DNA of 64,000 nt from Achatina immaculata (GCA_009760885.1 CM019719.1:34513584-34577583); one strand, 5' to 3'. Positions 45,501 through 57,904 are shown, numbered from the stretch's first letter. Notes: generated from the sequence alone by a model not told the origin. Translations and numbers: made by a program.

Positions 45501-46065
45501 TTCTCTCTCACCTCTCTTTTACTGTCTCTCTCTCTCTCTCTCTTTTACTGTCTCTCTCTCTTTTACCTATCTCTCTTTTACTGTCTCTCTCTTACCTCTC
45601 TCTCTCTTTTAGAGTCTCTCTCTTACCTCTATCTCTTTTACTGTCTCTCTCTCTTACCTCTCTCTTTTACTGTCTCTCTTTTACCTCTCTCTCTTTTACC
45701 TCTCTCTCTTTTATTGTCTCTCTCTCTTACCTCTCTCTTTTACTGTCTCTCTCTTAACTCTCTTTCTTTCTCTCTCTTTCTTTATCTCTCTCTTTCCTTC
45801 TTTATCTCTCTCTTTTACCTCTCTCTCTCTTTCTTCTCTTTCTTTCTCTCTCTCTTACCTCTGTCTCTTACCTCTCACTCTCTTTCTCTCTCTCTTTCTC
45901 TCTTACCTCTCTCTCTCTTTCTTTCTCTCTCTCTTTCTCTCTTACCTCTCTCTCTCTTTCTTTCTCTCGCTCTTACCTCTCTCTCTCTCTTACCTCTCTC
46001 TCTCTTTCTTTCTCTCTTTTACCTCTCTCTCTCTTTTTCTTTCTCTCTCTCTTACCTCTCTCCCT
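45501..46065. repeat. (ct)n / ctcttttacctct polypyrimidine tract
   Basis: Imperfect array of ctctct blocks with 'ttttac' and 'ttacct' interruptions, about 565 bp. Confidence 0.95.
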
Positions 46066-46743
46066 CAACATCTCATGTACTATTATCTGGTATTTTTAAC
46101 GATATTTCTACGTCCGTTGTAAATTACTTAGATCTATGACGTGCCGACAGATGGATATATTTGTCTACCTGCGTCACGATCTTGCTTAACTAAGTAAAAG
46201 CTAACAGAGGCATGGCGCGATAACTGGGGCTGACATTAATAAACAGTTTCTTTGCCATGAAATTCAACGCCCAACATTTGTAGCTCTACGCTAAGGACAT
46301 TTCAGCTTAACACGTTGTCACTTCCTTGTATATAACTGTTTCATTACTCGTCTGTTGATGTAAATTATTCTTTAATCGCGTATCTCACTTACACAAAAAT
46401 TCTGGCTTGTATTTATGGAATACAAGATTGAGACGATAATGAAGTTGAAACTGTTATTTTGTAGTAAATCTGCATAAACGCGTGTAATATAATCATAGCA
46501 AAGATATTAATGGCAGTTACTGGAGCAGAAAGAACAGTAGCAGATGTTAGTTGGAAAAGTAACAACAACAACAAAAAATAATTAACATTTCGGCAAATGC
46601 TTTTACATGGACAACAGAAATAACAAAGCAACAGGAACATACGAAAAAGAGTTTAAAATTTCATTTAGTTTTCAAAATATCCGACTTCTGTCACGTGATA
46701 CACAAACAATTTTGTGCGTAATTATATAAACCTAACTAAAGTG
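46066..46743. other. Unassigned stretch
   Basis: No gene or repeat recognised. Confidence 0.4.
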
Positions 46744-47025
46744 CTTGGTTAATTGAGTGATTAGGCGCTCGGGTTACTAATCTGGTGGTATAGGGTTCGA
46801 GTCCCAGCAGTGGGGATTTTTTTTTCCTGGCACACGCCAAAACAAAAAAAAAATGTCCTGGGGTCCGCCCAGCCTCTAAAAGTGGTTACCGGAGTAATCT
46901 GGAAAGGTAAATGCGGCCCAGGCGTGATACTGGCAATATCACGCTTTCTTGTGCCGAAGATCGTGGAAACATGGACCTGACATCGTGTCTCCAATATGCC
47001 TAAATGGCATGGAAACGGGGATTTA
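46744..47025 (+). repeat. SINE family A, copy 4, nearly complete
   Basis: The head 'ttgagtgattaggcgctcgg' holds the A-box region and 'agggttcgagtcccagcag' the B box (GGTTCGAGTCC, exact consensus). The body runs through 'cgtgatactggcaatatcac' and 'atatgcctaaatggcatgga' to a short 3' end. The best copy for defining the family. Confidence 0.88.
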
Positions 47026-47660
47026 GCCTTTTTTTTATATAAATCTAACTGTATAATATACGCACACCCACTGCAGTAAGCGTTTATGTAAGGCTCAAAA
47101 TGAAATGAATCTTTTTTTTTTTCCTTGTTTTCTTGTAGGATCTGCCCAGAATGTTGTGTGTTCATTTCTCAAGCTTCCTGGACCGCTCTGTTTTTTTTTA
47201 TTTTAATTCAATGCCTTGATAATGTTGAATCACACACGTTGTGTTGATTGAAGAGTGGATTGCGTTCACGCGATTAAAGAGCCGAAATGGAGTCATGACA
47301 AGAGCTTCTTTGCAGCCTCCACTACCATGACTTAGTATCCCGTTACCCCATCTGAAAGAGAGCATCATGGTGTATCTAAGAGCATCACGAGGAAGAGGAA
47401 CATGGTCTTGGCTAGGTTCAGATTTCCAAGTCCAGTCCTGTACAACAAAAAGAAATAACAAATGATGAACATATGCCAAGGGAATCTGTGGAATATGGCA
47501 GAATTGCAGAGAAATCCCCCCCCCAAAAAGGCATAGACAGAGATGGATATCTCAACTAAATCCTACATTAGGACAGCAAAAACTATCGTAAATGAAAGAA
47601 AGAAAATATTTCATTTATAAAAAAAATATCACTGCTACCACATCCTCATCTAAAACATAA
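47026..47660. other. Mostly unassigned stretch
   Basis: 47293-47330 ('cttctttgcagcctccacta') faintly resembles repeat D. No gene. Confidence 0.4.
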
Positions 47661-48540
47661 GGTAAGGTACAATTTCTGTTCCCATGCCACTGGGGATACG
47701 GTGTTAACCCGTAATTTCAAGACCATCGGCGCATGAAAGTCTGATGTGGTCAATATCACGCCTGACCATCGGCACATGAAAGTCTGATGTGGTCAGTATC
47801 ACGCCTGACCATCGGCGCATGAAAGTCTGATATGGTCAGTATCACGCCTGACCATCGGCACATGAAAGTCTGATGTGGTCAGTATCACGCCTGGCCATCG
47901 GCACATGAAAGTCTGATGTGGTCAATATCACCCTGACCATCGGCACATGAAAGTCTGATGTGGTCAGTATCACGCCTGACCATCGGCACATGAAAGTCTG
48001 ATGTGGTCAATATCACGCCTGGCCATCGGCACATGAAAGTCTGATGTGGTCAGTATCACGCCTGACCATCGGCACATGAAAGTCTGATGTGGTCAGTATC
48101 ACGCCTGACCATCGGCACATGAAAGTCTGATGTGGTCAGTATCACGCCTGACCATCGGCACATGAAAGCCTGATGTGGTCAGTATCACGCCTGACCAGCG
48201 GCACATGAAAACCTGATATGGTCAGTATCACGCCTGACCATCGGCACATGAAAACCTGATATGGTCAGTATCACGCCTGACCAGCGGCACATGAAAACCT
48301 GATATGGTCAGTATCACGCCTGACCATCGGCACATGAAAGTCTGATGTGGTCAGTATCACGCCTGGCCGCATTTATCTTCCCAGATTTCTCTGGTACCCA
48401 TTTCAGAGAGCTGAGTGGACCCCGTGGCCTTTTTGATGTTGTGGAACTAGAAAAAAAAATCCCTACTGCTGAGGCTTGAACCTGGTACCACCGAATTAGT
48501 AGACCGAGTATCTTAACCACTCAGCCAACTATGCAGCCCA
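47661..48540 (-). repeat. SINE family A, copy 5, with internal expansion
   Basis: The ends are a normal SINE A: tail at 47661-47721, then 'cctggccgcatttatcttcc' and 'gaacctggtaccaccgaatt' at 48362-48500 and the A-box side up to 48540. Between them a 43-bp piece of the body is repeated about 15 times (47722-48366). Confidence 0.9.
47722..48366. repeat. 43-bp array derived from the SINE body, about 15 units
   Basis: The unit is 'accatcggcacatgaaagtc' + 'tgatgtggtcagtatcacgc' + 'ctg'. Starts at 47722, 47765 and 47808 give 43 bp. The same segment occurs once in the SINE copies at 17.9 and 31.1 kb. Confidence 0.95.
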
Positions 48541-49084
48541 TCTAAAACCTAATAAATGAAAATTAAAACGAGCGAAATGTTTAAAGAAAAAAAAAAAGAA
48601 AACACAGAAACTCAAGACCTTTCCACAAATATGAGAATCAGACATCACAAAGAGAACGAAATTTCCAGAAAAAAGCGTCATGAACAACATCTTACGATGG
48701 TGTACACAGATCCCGAAAGTAAAAGAATTTCTCAGATAGCTCATCGCTATACAGCTGAAGCTACTGTCATCAAAAGCATTCACGAACAGAAGTTCCACCT
48801 TCAAGGCGAGAAAATACCCAGAAGGTGCATAAGAAGGCAGCATCAAAGAACTCTAACATTGACACGACGCTGAAGTTACTTGTTTTAGAGGGAATTGCAT
48901 CTCCTGAGATGGTTCAGAAATGTGAATAAGACTTCAGTCCTAGAGATTGGGCGATTTCACTTCCAGGTGATGACTTTCGTGGTAACTGATCAAAGTTTTT
49001 TCCGTCTATTTATCAAGAGAAGAACAAGCACCAGCTTCCTTCTGCTGGTAAAGAAGTGTATACCAAGCAGAACATCTGTCTTCA
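48541..49084. other. Unassigned stretch
   Basis: A 105-codon Lys-rich frame at 48556-48873 matches nothing I recognise, and I do not call it a gene. Confidence 0.4.
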
Positions 49085-49970
49085 TCTTCTAGGACCCGCC
49101 TACGTGTCTTAAACTTCTAGGACCCGCCTACGTGTCTTAAACTTCTAGGACCCGTGAACGTGTCTTAAACTTCTGGGGCCCGTGAATGTGTCTTAAACTT
49201 CTAGGACCCGTGAACGTGTCTTAAACTTCTAGGACCCGTGAACGTGTCTTAAACTTCTAGGACCCGCCTACGTGTCTTAAACTTCTAGGACCCGCCTACG
49301 TGTCTTAAACTTCTAGGATCCGTGAACGTGTCTTAAACTTCTGGCCCCGTGAATGTGTCTTAAACTTCTAGGGCCCGTGAATGTGTCTTAAACTTCTAGG
49401 ACCCGTGAACGTGTCTTAAACTTCTAGGACCCGTAAATGTGTCTTAAACTTCTAGGACCCGTGAATGTGTCTTAAACTTTTAGGGCCCGTGAACGTGTGT
49501 TAGACTTCTAGGACCCGTGAGCGTATCCTATACTTCTAGGGCCCATGAACCTGTTTTAAACTTCTAGGACCCGTGAACGTGTCTTAAACTTCTAGAACCC
49601 GTGAACGTGTCTTAAACTTCTAGGACCCGTGAACGTGTCTTAAACTTCTAGGACCCATGAACGTGTCTTTGACTTTAAGTATCTGTGAACGTGTCTTAAA
49701 CTTCTAGGACCCGCGAACGTGTCCTAGACTTCTAGGACTCGTGAATGTGTCCTAGACTTCTAGGATCTGTGAACGTGTCTTAAACTTCTTAAACCCGTGA
49801 ACGTGTCTTAGATTTTTGTGATTTGTGAACGTGTCTTAAACTTCTAGGATCTGTGAATGTACCAGACTTCTAGAATCTAGTCTTATATTTCTAGGATCTG
49901 TGAACATATCTTCGACCCCTAGGGTCTATCAACCTGTCTTATTTGACTTCCAGTATCTGTGAACTTGTCT
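49085..49970. repeat. 28-bp minisatellite, about 30 units
   Basis: The unit is 'cttctaggacccgtgaacgt' + 'gtcttaaa', with 'cgcctac' versus 'cgtgaac' variants. Units degenerate towards the right end. Confidence 0.95.
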
Positions 49971-50835
49971 TAGCCTTATAGCATTTGACTCATGTCGAAA
50001 ATTTTGAGCATTATGCTGTTCCTTATTTTGATAACTTGAACACAAGCCACTTTTTGACAACGTGCACATAAAAGTTAATCCTGTTTAGCTATGTGCACTT
50101 GACCTTTTCCGCTCCATTATTACAGAAATTCAGCAAATCCTAAATATCTCAAATTGTCTTAAATGCTATAATATGCCCATTTATCAAACCATTGCGAGAC
50201 TTTATCCATATATTTAAGAAAAAAAAACAAAACAACAACAACAACAAAAACTGCTATGTTTACTGCTATGTATCCCCTTTTATCTGTTCATAAAGAGTTT
50301 GAAACATCAAATCTGTGCCACAGATGCCTTCTAATGCTTCAGTGGGCATTTTTGTGCTCGACCTTCTTGCCAGAAAGGATATCAGGGAGCTAAGTTTTAT
50401 TTTTCCTTTTTTTTTTTTGCTTACTGCGCTTTTCTGCTGTGCTCTTTTGTATGCTCTCCTGTGCCAAGATACTGGATTGTTGTTATGTTCCCCATTTATA
50501 CGTATTCATTCTTACTTTCTTTCATTTCACGCTTCAGCTCACTTTCCTTCCTCACCTTTTCCATATTTTTTATAGAACTGAACTAAAAACCTCTGTCTAT
50601 TTTTATTATTAGAACCAGTTTTTTCGCCGTCATCATTTCTCTCATCTACACACAAGTCTTTACCTCGGACACTGGACAAAACGCTAGATTTGAAAAAAAA
50701 AACGCGTTCCTGGAACAGTTTTCAGAGAACCAAAGTATCCTGAGTAAAGTTTCTTTTGTATATGAGTGTCATTTATTTTAATGCAAGTTGTGTGAAGGAA
50801 ACAGTTATCATTTGCGAAGAAAATTAGAAAGGAAG
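49971..50835. other. Unassigned stretch
   Basis: Short A-rich and (aac)n runs near 50220-50250; no gene. Confidence 0.4.
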
Positions 50836-51840
50836 ATTCATTCTTTCATTTGCATGTCCCTTTCGGAACTTTGACTCCCTAACAGCACTCCTGTAGGCCT
50901 CTCGGTTGTGAGCAAGATGCCCTGCTGCTGATGCATCCATTTGCAGATCGTCAACGATGTCCTGCAGCCATCTTCGTTTTGGTCTTCCTCTTGTTCTTTT
51001 TCCCATTACGTATCCTTCCAATACGGTCTTCTCTAAATTAGCATGACGTTTAATGTGTTCAAAATATTTAAGTTTTCTCTCTTTAATCCTCTTTACTAGC
51101 CAGCCTTCTTCAATATTAAGCTCTTGTAGTATATATATATTTGTTCTTTTTTTGTGTCCACGATATTTGGAGAACTCTTCTGTAGCATTTACATTCAAAA
51201 GCATTTATGTGTTTCTCAGCTGTTTTGTTAAGTGTCCAGGTCTCACAGGCATATGTTGCGATGGGAAAGATGCATGCCCTTAAAAATCTTATTTTTGTAG
51301 TTCTGTCTGCTCCTCTCCACAGATTCTTTATTTGTTTTACTTTCTGAAGAGCAATAGATGTCCTCCTTTTAATTTCCCTCATTGTATCTCCATTATTAGT
51401 TAATAGTGATCTAAGATATTCAAAACTCTCCACTTCTTCCAATTTTTCCTCATTGATAAATATTTCAGCTGCCTTGTTTGTTTTGTCAGTTGTCATCAAT
51501 TTAGTTTTCTTTGCATTAAGATAGAGGTTCTGCTCTTCGCTGCTCTTACGGACTGACATAATTAGTTTTTCCATTCCTTTTTGTGTTGTGGACAGTAACA
51601 CTTTGTCATCAGCATATCTAATCTCTGGTATTTCATAACCTCCAATTGTTATGGCATCGTAATATTCTTTGTCTACATCTTCTCTAACATTCTTCATTAT
51701 ATGTTCAGTATACAAGTTAAATAAGTAGGGTGACAATATGCACCCCTGACGGACCCCTTGTTTTATGTCAAACCAAGTTGTTGTTTCACCATTTATTCTT
51801 AAGGAATTTTAACAGTCACCGTTTCCAAGAAACTTTTTAT
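50836..51840 (-). mobile_element. RTE-like LINE, copy 4 (longest, with RT motifs)
   Basis: About 1 kb of the 3' part. On the minus strand RT motif B 'KQGVRQGCILSPYLFNLY' and motif C 'YADDKVLLST' lie at about 51600-51775, then the post-palm 'SFEYLRSLLTNNGDTMREIK', 'CKCYRRVLQISWTQKK'. After a one-base frameshift near 51150 come 'LNIEEGWLVKRIKERKLKYF' and 'GKRTRGRPKRRWLQDIVDD', ending with a (gaat)n-like tail. Motif A and the N-terminal endonuclease are missing because of 5' truncation at about 51840. It gives the family reference for the other copies. Confidence 0.92.
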
Positions 51841-51863
51841 AAAAATTCAACTTTGACGTCTTA

Positions 51864-51892
51864 TCTTGTTTTGTCTTGTCTTGTCTTGTCTT
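51864..51892. repeat. (tcttg)n microsatellite
   Basis: Five or six pentanucleotide units beside the LINE's truncated end. Confidence 0.9.
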
Positions 51893-51917
51893 CTAATTCA
51901 CTGAAGCGGTGAGATAG

Positions 51918-52215
51918 TATTCTTTGCACCCGATGTGTTTAAGATGTTGAGGCACAGCACTGTGTCGGATTGGGAGCGGGTCATGGCGATTATGTTTTTT
52001 TTTCTAGTCCTGAGTGGAGATAAAAAGCAGAGTGTCTGCAGTACTTCTTTAACACACTCCACCACCATGGGGACTATGGCGATCCCTGCTCCATTAGACA
52101 GGTTAGGTCTGTTACTGGGGGCACCAAAGGAGAGGTGGGACAGGGTTTTAGTAAGCTTTGGTTTGCAAACCCTGAAACCAGCATGCCAGCAATTGGTCTC
52201 TATTTGCCAAATCGG
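51918..52215 (+). repeat. Dispersed repeat D, copy 3
   Basis: Matches 17533-17790 through 'gatgttgaggcacagca', 'cttctttaacacactccacc', 'accatggggactatgg' and 'gagaggtgggacaggg'. Type unknown. Confidence 0.7.
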
Positions 52216-52476
52216 ACGGTCGGCTTCGCCTCATATTCCTCTCTGATACAAACGACTTTCTATTTGGCTGTGACAACTATTCTCTCTTTCTGCGCTACTA
52301 AAATAAGACAAAATGGATTCTTTCCAGAAACAATTGTTGCCAAGTACTTCACTGTTTTTGCTTTTAACCCCATCTCGGCTGTCTCCTTCGTACGGGATGA
52401 GTTAAACCAAATTCGAATCTGGCACTCGTATTTTCTAAAGTACCACTTCCTAAGTTTACATATACCTGTACAGACT

Positions 52477-52517
<41 letters not shown>

Positions 52518-53360
52518 TCCCTTTCTCTCTTTCTGTCTATATGTATGCCTACATACATTCCTTCAGTCTGACTTTGAAATATCACTCTATTATCCGGTAG
52601 TTTTGAGAGACATTTGCAATCACAGCTGCTTAATTCCATTTTCTGCCTTCTCTTGTCTTTGATGAAGTACATCTGTGCCAACCAGAAGGTACACTGCTCA
52701 AAGACAGGTCTCTCTTTATTCTGCATCCTCTTTTAGTTAAGTACCCTGTTCAGACAACGCCCAACTTTCAAGCGATCCCATCTGACTGAACCAGGCAATT
52801 GCGCACCATTTGCTCCGGAAAACGCCACCCTCTCGAAAAACAACCGTGCAGTTCACCAAAAGGCAAAGTTTGCCAACTCTCGCACGGAATACAATGAAAA
52901 TTCCTCTAAGAGAAAGAAAGAAAGTAGGTTTTAAAGCGTGTTCATTTAGCTTTCAAGAATGAGATACGCCTTCTAACTTTTGAAAAAAAAAGCGAGGTTA
53001 AACTTGTCTCTGAACAAGGAAATGCCTCCGTCAAATTCACGCGTTTGTGACGTCATTCTTCGCAATAAATCAAACTCTTCGAAAACATTTCGTTTCTGCA
53101 CGGTCGATTTAATTTTTCGATTAATAATTTTTTTTTTCAACCACTGAAAGAAAAAATAATAACATTTTGTTAAATTTTTTAAACACTTTTGAACCTCCTT
53201 GTTCTCATGTTGAACCACTTTCTGTCTGAGTTTACAGCCAATGTATTCTTTCAGATTTTTGTGGTATGTTTTACAAGGAGCGCACTAAAAGAACTGTTTT
53301 AATTATCACAACGAGGACTAGCTCGCCAGTTCAAACTTCTTCTGTATCGGATGTGTGTTT
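52216..53360. other. Unassigned 1.1 kb with a (ct)n tract
   Basis: (ct)n at 52481-52530. No gene recognised; A-rich and T-rich runs near 52980-53170. Confidence 0.4.
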
Positions 53361-53440
53361 ATTTGTTTGTTTGTAGTTCGTTCGTTTGTTCATTCGTTTG
53401 TTTGTTTCTTTGCCTGTCTGTCTGTCTGTTTGTTTGTTTC
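53361..53440. repeat. (tttg)n-like microsatellite
   Basis: Mixed tttg, ttcg and tctg units. Confidence 0.88.
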
Positions 53441-53487
53441 TGATACATCGCGATCGTTGATATATTGTTCAGTTTTTTAAAGTTATT

Positions 53488-53641
53488 TATGAGCTCACTA
53501 TTGTGGTTCGTATTGTCTTTTCTCTCACTGTTGTGATTCGTAGTGTCTTCTCTCACTGTTATGGTTTGTGTTGTCTTCTCTCTCACTGTTGTGGTTCGTA
53601 TTGTCTTCTCTCTCACAGTTGTGGTTCGTGTTGTCTTCTCC
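53488..53641. repeat. ~30-bp repeat, 5 units
   Basis: The unit is 'tctctcactgttgtggttcg' + 'tattgtctt', mildly diverged. Confidence 0.9.
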
Positions 53642-54300
53642 AACTCAACCAGAACGTGCTGATGAAAGTGAGTCGGGATGTTGAGAGTTCTCACTTTGCT
53701 ACAAAGCTAAAAAAAAACTAAGTGCATTAGCTCCACTCCTATGAGCATGCTCTTCAACTTATATTCATTTCGGCCAGGCTGTAGCATCACAAACTTCTAC
53801 CAGACTAAACGATAGGGAAGCGAGATCCCGGGTATTGACCAACTTCAAGACGTCGTCTCTGACAACTATTTATAGCTGTCTCTGCACCCGATGAAAAAAA
53901 AAGACCTGACATATTCAATATTATTACCAGGAAGGATAAAAAACTCACGGAGAAGACTGATAAGACAGAAACGCTGGAGACAGAATTTCAACTTTACCAT
54001 GCACCGACTCTGTAATAACGTTATTCTGATCGCCATCTTGCACGGATCTATATAATTACATCAGTTATGTCTATAAATCTTCAAGTGCTGCTCCTTCTTC
54101 AGCATATTTCTCGTGAAAGTAAGACAGCGATAACTGTTATAGACTGGGTGAGAACTATCAAATAAGAGCATTAAATTGCTTCACAGAAGTCCAGATGTGC
54201 TAAAACTGTAAAGAGAGCTGTATCAAACACTCTGTAGTCTGTCATATCTTGCCTTGTCTGCTTGTCTTATCTATCCTGCAAGCGTCTTCTTTAATTTGCT
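53642..54300. other. Unassigned stretch
   Basis: No gene recognised. Confidence 0.4.
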
Positions 54301-54592
54301 TTCTCTCTCTCTTTCTTTCTCTCTCTCTTTCTCTCTCCCTCTCTCTTCCTCTTTCTCTTTCTCTCTCTCTCTTTCTCTCTCTCTCTCTTTCTCTTTCCCT
54401 CTCCCTCTCTCTTTCTTTTTTTCTCTTTCCCTCTCACTCTCTCTTTCTCTCTCTCTCTTCCTTTCCATCTCCCTCTCTCTTTCTCTTTCTTTCTCTTTCC
54501 CTCTCCCTTTCTCTTCTCTCTTTCCCTCTCTCTTTTTCTCTCTCTTTTTCTATTTCCCTCTCCCTCTCTCTTTCTTTCTCTCTCTCCCTCTC
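54301..54592. repeat. (ct)n polypyrimidine tract
   Basis: ctct with ttt and ccc interruptions. Ser/Leu-rich frames are artefacts. Confidence 0.95.
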
Positions 54593-54726
54593 TGCCTGCT
54601 TGTTCTAGTCATTCTAGGCTACCCAAGAAGGAATATCGAACCCAAAGAACAACCATCAAGGAACGTTGTTAAGTTACAGAGGCGAGCATTTGAGTACTAT
54701 CTTCAGCCTCGTGAAGCGGTTATAAA

Positions 54727-54885
54727 CCAACAACTAACAGACCCCTGGGACTCATGACCAAGAGGGATCCACCCCTCTTAGAGCGTCAGACGTTTAAAAG
54801 GACCAAAATACTTGCCTGAGGGTGAGTACTTTGATGACCAGATGTGTTGTCTTGTGCTTTCGCTCTCTACAACAGAGTTTCCTGC
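54727..54885 (+). repeat. Retroelement 3' tail, copy B
   Basis: Matches 11848-12017: 'ctgggactcatgaccaagag', 'cacccctcttagagcgtcag', 'tacttgcctgagg', 'gagtttcctgc'. The hairpin is decayed. Upstream (54600-54726) I see no RT or endonuclease motif, so this is a solo tail or a SINE sharing it. Confidence 0.7.
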
Positions 54886-55289
54886 CTAGATAAAGATTTC
54901 AATTGAATTTCTACACAACATTCGGGCTGTTCTTTCGTTTGAAAGACTTTTTTTTTGCAAAAAACTGACGTACAACTAAAGTAAACTTTAAAAAAAAACA
55001 CACACACAGGAAGTTATGAACACGCGGAAACTATTCTGTACAAAAGGCACCTTGGAAATAAGGTCAACATTGTAAATTTTGGTCGCTGGCAGGGACGTGA
55101 CAATGGACATGCCTAAAACAAGAGAGAATGACAGCATCCGTGCTGATAGAATATTGGTCTTAGTGCAGTGTCACTATTTTCTAATGCTTTATGTTTTACC
55201 CTTACAGTGTTTGAATGTGTGCCTCAAAGAATAATCTTCGCTTTATCAACATAACCAGAATTAAAGCACCGTATCAGTCGAATAGAGAA
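54886..55289. other. Unassigned stretch
   Basis: Nothing recognised. Confidence 0.4.
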
Positions 55290-55525
55290 ACGGAGAAAAC
55301 GTAAATATTTTGGACATATTAAACGTCATGAGAATTTAGAGAAGACAGTCTTGGAAGGGTACATAACGGGAAAAAGAAAGAGAGGAAGACCGAAGAGAAG
55401 ACGGCTGCAAGACATCGTTGATGTTCTGCGAATAGATGCATTAGCAGCAGGGCATCTTGCTTACAACTGAGAGACTTACAAGAGAGCTGTTAGGGAGGCA
55501 AAGTTTCGCAAAAGGACATGAAATG
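55290..55525 (+). mobile_element. RTE-like LINE tail, copy 5
   Basis: Encodes 'RKYFGHIKRHENLEKTVLEG', 'GKRKRGRPKRRRLQDIVD' and 'AAGHLAYN', then a TGA where other copies have Arg, and a decayed tail 'atgactaatcaatcaa'. Truncated. Confidence 0.85.
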
Positions 55526-56944
55526 ACTAATCAATCAAACTCGCCGAAAATCACTGAGACAGACTGAGAGAGAGAAAGGGGAGGGGGAGAAGAGAAAACA
55601 CTGATAAATTCTTGACATGATTAGGTCAGTGGGTGTTTGTTTTCCCTGACAATGACACTGTCCAGTACGCCATGACCAAGTATTGCCTTGTTTTTACACT
55701 GAAAACGTGAACGTAGTTACAGAAACTTTCTCTGATAGGACAGTTCTCTAATTCAACAGACAAAGAAGCAAAAACAAAAGAAAGGGTTATATATAAAGAA
55801 AACGGCTTAACTAAACCAGAACATAAAAACAGAGGCTGAGTACAACAAACTCTCAGGAAACAACCAAATTATAAGCTTTCGACTGAAAACAGCCCACAGT
55901 AGGTTGAGACACCATCTATAGCACAAGTTGAAAATTGGCTAAACAGGCCTATGTGGCCGCGGAAAAGAAACACAGACAACATAACCTATCATCCAGGCAC
56001 TCTGGCTACACAACTCACTCAGGGAGGAAAAAAAAAGGACAAATGACCCGGCCAGACCTTAACCTCAAACAGGAGGAACTCTACGGCGAGGCGAAGAACC
56101 AGACACGAACTGTCACGTTTGTGAAAGATATTGGCATCGATGTCTGAGTGAACGACGACGACGACGAAGAAGAAGAAAAAGAAGAAGAAGATGATGATGA
56201 TGATAACAATGGATAACTATAAACCCTAATCCAATAAGAAATATTAGGCCCACTGCCTGCTAGCTATTTTATTGGAGACTACTGATAAAAAGCACCTTCG
56301 TCATAGAAAATTTTCTTCATTCGAATTTCTCGCGCAGAGAAATGGAAATCACTTTTTCAGACCTAAATTTAAGTCAACAGAGAGGGCAGGTTTCAGAGAG
56401 AAAAGACCCACAAACTATACTTAACCACAGTCTGTGCATTTGCAACGTGAATGCAAGGGAGGGGATAAAAAAATTCGCATTTTCCTCAACAAGCTCACCT
56501 TAACGGCAACAAGCGTATAAAGCCGTCAAAAACTAAAACCGGCTTGTCGTCTTATGGCGATTTCAATCATTGATGAGATCAAAACAGCACACGTGAAATA
56601 GAACTTTTTTACCTTGACTAACGCCGACGAGTGCAGTTAACATACGGCGATAGAGCTAAATCGTTTCTACATGCGCCCCTTTTGGCGTAAAGGTATATCG
56701 GTGAAGGCCAGAGCACAGCGTTGGTGTTAAGACCGTATCGGTATTTGTGTTGGTGCAGACTTTTGATTTGGAAAAGCCGTTCGTATTTGGCGTAAACGGC
56801 ATTCTTTCCTTACATGAAATGAAGATGCCAGGAATGTGCACGTTAGTTTATAGATTTTTAAAAAAGCTGTGTAACTAAAAGCACTGCATATTTGGACTTT
56901 ATTATTCTCACTATTTTTTTTCCTATCATCTTCGTTCATGGGAC
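55526..56944. other. Unassigned 1.4 kb
   Basis: (gac)n(gaa)n(gat)n at 56152-56202. No gene recognised. Confidence 0.4.
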
Positions 56945-57075
56945 ACTTGGGAGGAGAAGTATAACGTGCACTACTCTCTCATGCCGAAGGGAAGTATCAC
57001 GATCCTATCTGATCTCCTGCCGTAAAAATGAGCACCTGGCTCCTCCTCGAGCTGGGTACAGGGAATGTAGTCGGT
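56945..57075 (+). repeat. SINE family B, diverged copy
   Basis: 'actctctcatgccgaaggg' and 'gtaaaaatgagcacctggct' + 'cctcctcgagctggg' align with the family-B head and body at 26.6 kb. Confidence 0.5.
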
Positions 57076-57263
57076 GCACCCATATAAAATTTTAGCGTCT
57101 TTGACAATGCTTTCCCTTGATTAAAAGAAACCATCGTATAAACTAAAAAAAAGTAAAGATAGTCCCATAGCATTTCAAATGCCGTAGGGGGTGAAGCGTT
57201 AGAGACCTCATTATGCTGGGTCATCAGCGTATGAGGTAGGGTGACCAGTTCCTTTCCTCGCTG

Positions 57264-57418
57264 CCTTTACTTCCCAGATTTTCTCTGGTACCCATTTTAC
57301 GAGGCTGGGTCGACCTCAGGGCCGTATTGGTCGGAAAAAAAATCCCGCTCAGCTGGGGATTCGAACCCTCGACCATTTGGTTGCTAGACGAGTGCTCTAA
57401 CCACTACGCTAGCCGGCC
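57264..57418 (-). repeat. SINE with intact tRNA-like head (family A related)
   Basis: On the minus strand the head has an exact A-box match (tagcgtagtgg to TRGCNNARYGG) and an exact B box (ggttcgaatcc). 'aaatgggtaccagagaaaat' of the SINE A body follows. It has the best-preserved Pol III promoter in the window. It looks tRNA-like, but the rest is SINE body, so it is not called a tRNA gene. Confidence 0.8.
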
Positions 57419-57429
57419 CCCTCGTATAA

Positions 57430-57904
57430 ACTAGGAGAAAAAAAAAATTCAGAACAGCTTTATTAATTAACAAGCACACCCTTGTGACGCTTCTGCGTGA
57501 ACCTTGGTCAAACAAAAACACACATGACAGAAATAGTCAGATAAGATAAAATATAAATTCACATGAATGCTAAGTTAAAAAAAGGAATGTTAAAAAAAAT
57601 AGAATAAAACAAAATGAATGGAGCACCTAGCTATGATGTGTAAGAAGCTGTGGTTTGTAACAGGCTGTGCTCAGAAGTGAGCAAGGTGGAGTTCGGGGAA
57701 TGTTCATATGGAGACCTGTGATGTGTGATAGGTAGGAGGGAGTGGGGGGACCGTGGAAAGGGGAGAAAGTGAGGTGTGGAACAAGTGACTACAGTTGGCG
57801 CAGAGGGGCTGCAATCTGATGCTGTGAGGAGGCTCTGAACCATGTGTCACAAGTGAGAAAGGAGTGGAACCTAGTGCACAGGGATTATGATAGTGGAGGA
57901 GGAG
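57430..57904 (-). other. Possible 3' region of the Penelope-like fragment
   Basis: Non-coding purine-rich stretch directly downstream, on the minus strand, of the GIY-YIG remnant. Loosely resembles 29360-29590 (gagagtgggg-type words). No independent feature. Confidence 0.35.

Noticed and set aside
48556..48873. 105-codon Lys-rich frame
   Set aside because: Matches no family I know; composition follows the local A-rich DNA.
54254..54757. Ser/Leu-rich frames in pyrimidine tracts (also 24.2, 45.7 kb)
   Set aside because: Low-complexity ct repeats.
57350..57418. tRNA gene on the minus strand
   Set aside because: A and B boxes are perfect, but the flanking sequence is SINE body and no proper acceptor stem is evident.
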